From the NCBI GenBank assembly GCA_036521995.1, contig DATDGR010000221.1, forward strand, positions 1 through 7,336: a DNA stretch of 7,336 nt. The letters run 5' to 3'. Position numbers and translations under genes: made by a program. The notes beneath the pieces are model-generated. The model was not told the origin of the DNA and did no database searches. It was given only the letters and a program-made list of their open reading frames with translations. Position 1 is the first letter of the stretch. Each line of letters starts with the position of its first letter. The stretch comes from Gp13-AA77 sp036521995. Its GTDB lineage: Bacteria; Acidobacteriota; Terriglobia; UBA7540. Of the stretch, positions 5,106 through 7,336 are shown piece after piece.

Positions 5106-5792
5106 TTAGCGAAGGCCCCAAAACCAATATCCCGGTCCCACCCGCATATTGTGAATCAGCCCAGCCGGTGTTATGGCGGCCACCAGAAAGCCGCCGGCAG
5201 TCTGGGCTAGCGCGAGAGGCCAGATGTTGCGGTGGCGTGCAAACACTTCCGAGAAAATGAATCCGCCCAGAGTCGTGGCCGCCGTCAGCACCGGGTTGGG
5301 AAGATGCGCGGCTCCAAACATCACGGCCACCAGTAACGAGCTGAGGTGCCGGTTGCGAATCACGCTCATCAGCCGGTTGTGAAAGTATGATTGGACAAGA
5401 TACTGCTGGCACAGGCACCAGAAGCCGTAGCGCCCCAGATAGGAGAGCGCCGCGAAATCAGGGATGACTAAGCGGATCCGGCCTGAGGCAAAGCCAGCCA
5501 GCATCAGCGGGACGTAGACGGCCAGCATCAAGGGCAGGACGACCTGCGCGCTGGAGCGCAGTTCGAAACGTGTCAGCCCGAGATCTCTCAAAGTATCGCG
5601 GTGCACGACCTGGGTTGTGAACACGACGACGAGGAGCAATATCCACAGACGCGGATGGCTGTATTGCCAGCGCCAGATGTCCAGGAGCACGCAGGCGTAC
5701 AGGGCCGCCACTTCGGCTCCCGTCAGCACGCGTTTGACTTCTGCCTGCGCAACTGGCGGCCGTGTTTCGCGGGCCGCGGCTACAGTACCCAT
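5106..5792 (-). CDS. CPBP/Abi-family membrane protein with altered catalytic motifs
   Basis: This 228-residue protein has several hydrophobic helices (about 28-40, 49-63, 82-102, 118-136, 150-164, 170-184, 190-210), as expected for the CPBP (CAAX-protease and bacteriocin-processing) family. Canonical members cleave peptides in the membrane using EExxxR, FxxxH and HxxxN/B motifs. Here the first motif reads QQYLVQ (129-134), so both Glu and the Arg are Gln. The second is intact (FGAAH, 159-163). The third position reads ALAQTAGG, with Gln where His is usual. The end has NMRVGPGYW, which I recall from an acidobacterial subgroup that also carries QQ. The protein may be inactive or have a non-proteolytic role. 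The ATG at 5792 has only a weak ribosome binding site (AAAGGG 13 bases away); GTG inside the first 25 codons (residue 22) is an alternative. Confidence 0.8.
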   Translation of the reverse strand: MGTVAAARETRPPVAQAEVKRVLTGAEVAALYACVLLDIWRWQYSHPRLWILLLVVVFTTQVVHRDTLRDLGLTRFELRSSAQVVLPLMLAVYVPLMLAGFASGRIRLVIPDFAALSYLGRYGFWCLCQQYLVQSYFHNRLMSVIRNRHLSSLLVAVMFGAAHLPNPVLTAATTLGGFIFSEVFARHRNIWPLALAQTAGGFLVAAITPAGLIHNMRVGPGYWFWGLR

Positions 5793-5801
5793 TGCAGCGC
5801 T

Positions 5802-7292
5802 ATGACCCTTTTCCGAAGCAATCGCCGTCCGGCAGAACCGAAAGCGGCGTGCAGCGTTCGCGGTTCGATCTTCACCCGTAACCGAGTCTTGGCCTTCGCA
5901 TTCTTGATTCCTGCTCTAGCGGCCCTGGGGCTGGTGATCGCGAGCGAACTGCCCGCTCGCGGATCCGGCCGTCACGTGCTGGTGGTCTCGGTGGACGGCA
6001 TGAGTTCGAGCTATTACATGAATCCGCCCGCCGGACTCCGGATTCCCAACATCCACCGCCTGATGGCCGAGGGCAGCTTTGCCGAAGCCGTGGAAGGCGT
6101 CTATCCGACCCTCACCTATCCGTCGCATACCACGCTGGTCACGGGACGCCTGCCGGCCGAGCACGGCATTTACACGAACCTCTCCTCGCGCGTGCCGGGC
6201 AAAAACCCGCAGGACTGGTTCTGGTTCGCGAAGGCCATCAAAGTGCCCACTCTCTGGGACGAAGCGCGCGCGCATCATCTCACCACCGCGTCCGTGGCCT
6301 GGCCGGTCACGGTGGGTGCGCCGATCGATTGGGATGTGCCCGAGATCTGGAACCCCGCTAAGGGCCAGGAGCCCAACCTGGCTTACGTGGCGCGCTTTGT
6401 GAATCCGATCACGCTGCTCGAGGCGGGAGTGGCGCTGGGCTTGCCACGGCGAGGCAGCGAGGACGACGGCAACCGCACGCGCGTCGCGTCCTACTTCTTC
6501 GCCCGGCACGAACCCAATTTGACCCTGCTGCACCTCGAAGCTCTGGACGCGGCCGAGCACGACGCTGGACCTCGGAGTCCTGCGGCCAACGCTGCTCTCG
6601 AGCGCGTTGATGTTCACATCGGAGAGCTGCTCGGCGCGGTCAAGCAGGCGGACCTCGAGAGATCGACGGATGTATTCGTCGTCTCCGATCACGGGTTTCT
6701 GTCTATTGATCGCGTTATCCGGCCGAACACTCTGCTGGTCAAAGCCGGGTTGCTCACCGCAAATTCCAAGGGCGAAGTGACCGGCGGCAAGATCACCACC
6801 GTGGTCAACGACGGGTCGTTCTTTATCTACTGGCCCCAAGATTCGGATTTCCGTGCCCAGATCGATGCCGCGCTCAAGCCGCTGTGCGACCAGGGACTGG
6901 TGTGGGCCGTGTTCGACCAGCAGGCCCTGCACGAAATGGCCGCCGACCCCGACGCACGTCTGGCCCTCGAAGCTCCGGCAGGCGCCGAGTTCGAGGCTGA
7001 CGCGAGCGAACCCGTGGTCAGGCCGCTCGATCCCCCAGGAGGAACGCACGGTTACCTTCCTTACCGTCTTGGTCTTGAGTCCTCATTCATAGCCTGGGGT
7101 CCGGATATCAAGTCCGGCGTCGACCTTCATCGCATCCGGCTTACCGAGGTCGGCCCCACGATCCTCGAAGCCATGGGGATTCATGATCCGAAGTTCGGCG
7201 ACAACCCGCCACTCGACGTCATCTTCAAGACCCAGCCAGAGGCGGCCGCTGCCCAGCCGGGTTCCACGGCGCCCACCCAGAGTGCTCGCTAA
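5802..7292 (+). CDS. Exported or membrane-anchored phosphodiesterase/nucleotide pyrophosphatase-type hydrolase
   Basis: This 496-residue protein belongs to the alkaline phosphatase superfamily, nucleotide pyrophosphatase/phosphodiesterase group. A basic stretch and one hydrophobic segment (about 27-49) form a signal anchor or signal peptide, so the enzyme should act outside the cytoplasm. The expected two-metal site is complete. D65 lies in VVSVDGM and T105 in PTLTYPSHTTLVTG (nucleophile). D249 and H253 lie in LEALDAAEHD, D296 and H297 in VVSDHGF, and H416 in GGTHGYLP. The family hydrolyses phosphodiester or phosphomonoester bonds in nucleotides, lipids or other small molecules; the substrate cannot be told. 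The C-terminus is an Ala/Pro/Gln/Thr-rich tail. The frame is open back to 5601, but that stretch is antisense to the CPBP gene and lacks a signal, so ATG 5802 is chosen although no strong ribosome binding site precedes it. Confidence 0.88.
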   Translation: MTLFRSNRRPAEPKAACSVRGSIFTRNRVLAFAFLIPALAALGLVIASELPARGSGRHVLVVSVDGMSSSYYMNPPAGLRIPNIHRLMAEGSFAEAVEGVYPTLTYPSHTTLVTGRLPAEHGIYTNLSSRVPGKNPQDWFWFAKAIKVPTLWDEARAHHLTTASVAWPVTVGAPIDWDVPEIWNPAKGQEPNLAYVARFVNPITLLEAGVALGLPRRGSEDDGNRTRVASYFFARHEPNLTLLHLEALDAAEHDAGPRSPAANAALERVDVHIGELLGAVKQADLERSTDVFVVSDHGFLSIDRVIRPNTLLVKAGLLTANSKGEVTGGKITTVVNDGSFFIYWPQDSDFRAQIDAALKPLCDQGLVWAVFDQQALHEMAADPDARLALEAPAGAEFEADASEPVVRPLDPPGGTHGYLPYRLGLESSFIAWGPDIKSGVDLHRIRLTEVGPTILEAMGIHDPKFGDNPPLDVIFKTQPEAAAAQPGSTAPTQSAR

Positions 7293-7336
7293 GCGTCATC
7301 ACTCGCCGCCACTCGCGGCCTGCCTTGGTCGTGAGG

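Noticed and set aside
5916..7049. 377-codon minus-strand open frame inside the phosphodiesterase gene
   Set aside because: It lies antisense to a gene with a complete catalytic motif set. Its Arg/His/Gly-rich composition is typical of a shadow frame in GC-rich DNA.
7305..7319. GCCGC/GCGGC stem after the phosphodiesterase stop as a terminator
   Set aside because: Only five base pairs and no T run; such stems are common in GC-rich DNA.

Overview
The window is GC-rich bacterial DNA. Its gene content suggests a soil-type Acidobacteriota: a CPBP-like protease of the QQ subtype, a membrane-anchored coiled-coil family with a small beta-type C-terminal domain, and a glycine-zipper protein. This assignment rests on remembered family resemblance, not on a search. 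No rRNA, tRNA, CRISPR array, insertion sequence or phage gene was seen.

Left part (1-3069), all on the minus strand. Reading in the direction of transcription there is a 395-residue single-pass membrane protein with a long Pro/Ala/Lys-rich cytoplasmic tail (3069 to 1882). Next comes a broken copy of the same kind of gene (1770 to 1467), then a 327-residue paralogue (1362 to 379). Last is a glycine-zipper protein that runs off the left edge and appears to carry a one-base frameshift between its signal peptide and the rest. The two intact proteins share one plan: cytoplasmic N-terminus, one membrane helix, periplasmic coiled coil, and a domain of about 90 residues containing conserved pieces such as T-K/R-T-N and S-x-Q-P-x-(D/E)-L-V. 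The broken copy has a 5' half like one neighbour and a 3' end like the other. It is the clearest sign of gene duplication, recombination and decay here.

Middle part (3070-4506). About 740 bases without a convincing intact gene hold protein-like fragments in all three minus frames, probably a decayed gene. Then comes a compact type II toxin-antitoxin pair on the minus strand: a Phd/YefM-like antitoxin and a PIN-domain VapC-like toxin, whose start and stop codons overlap in TTGA. A TTGACA element and a TGACA/TGTCA inverted repeat sit just upstream of the antitoxin.

Right part (4563-7336). A plus-strand gene encodes a small soluble helical protein (DUF4760-like, tentative). It converges on a minus-strand CPBP-family membrane protein in which the usual glutamates, arginine and third-motif histidine are all glutamine. 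That gene diverges, with only 9 bases between assigned start codons, from a membrane-anchored or exported phosphodiesterase/nucleotide-pyrophosphatase-type enzyme with a complete set of metal ligands. The last 44 bases hold no gene I can support.

The best candidate for something undescribed is the tandem family of membrane-anchored coiled-coil proteins with its broken third member. No function can be read from sequence alone; a scaffold or sensor role in the envelope is only a guess.
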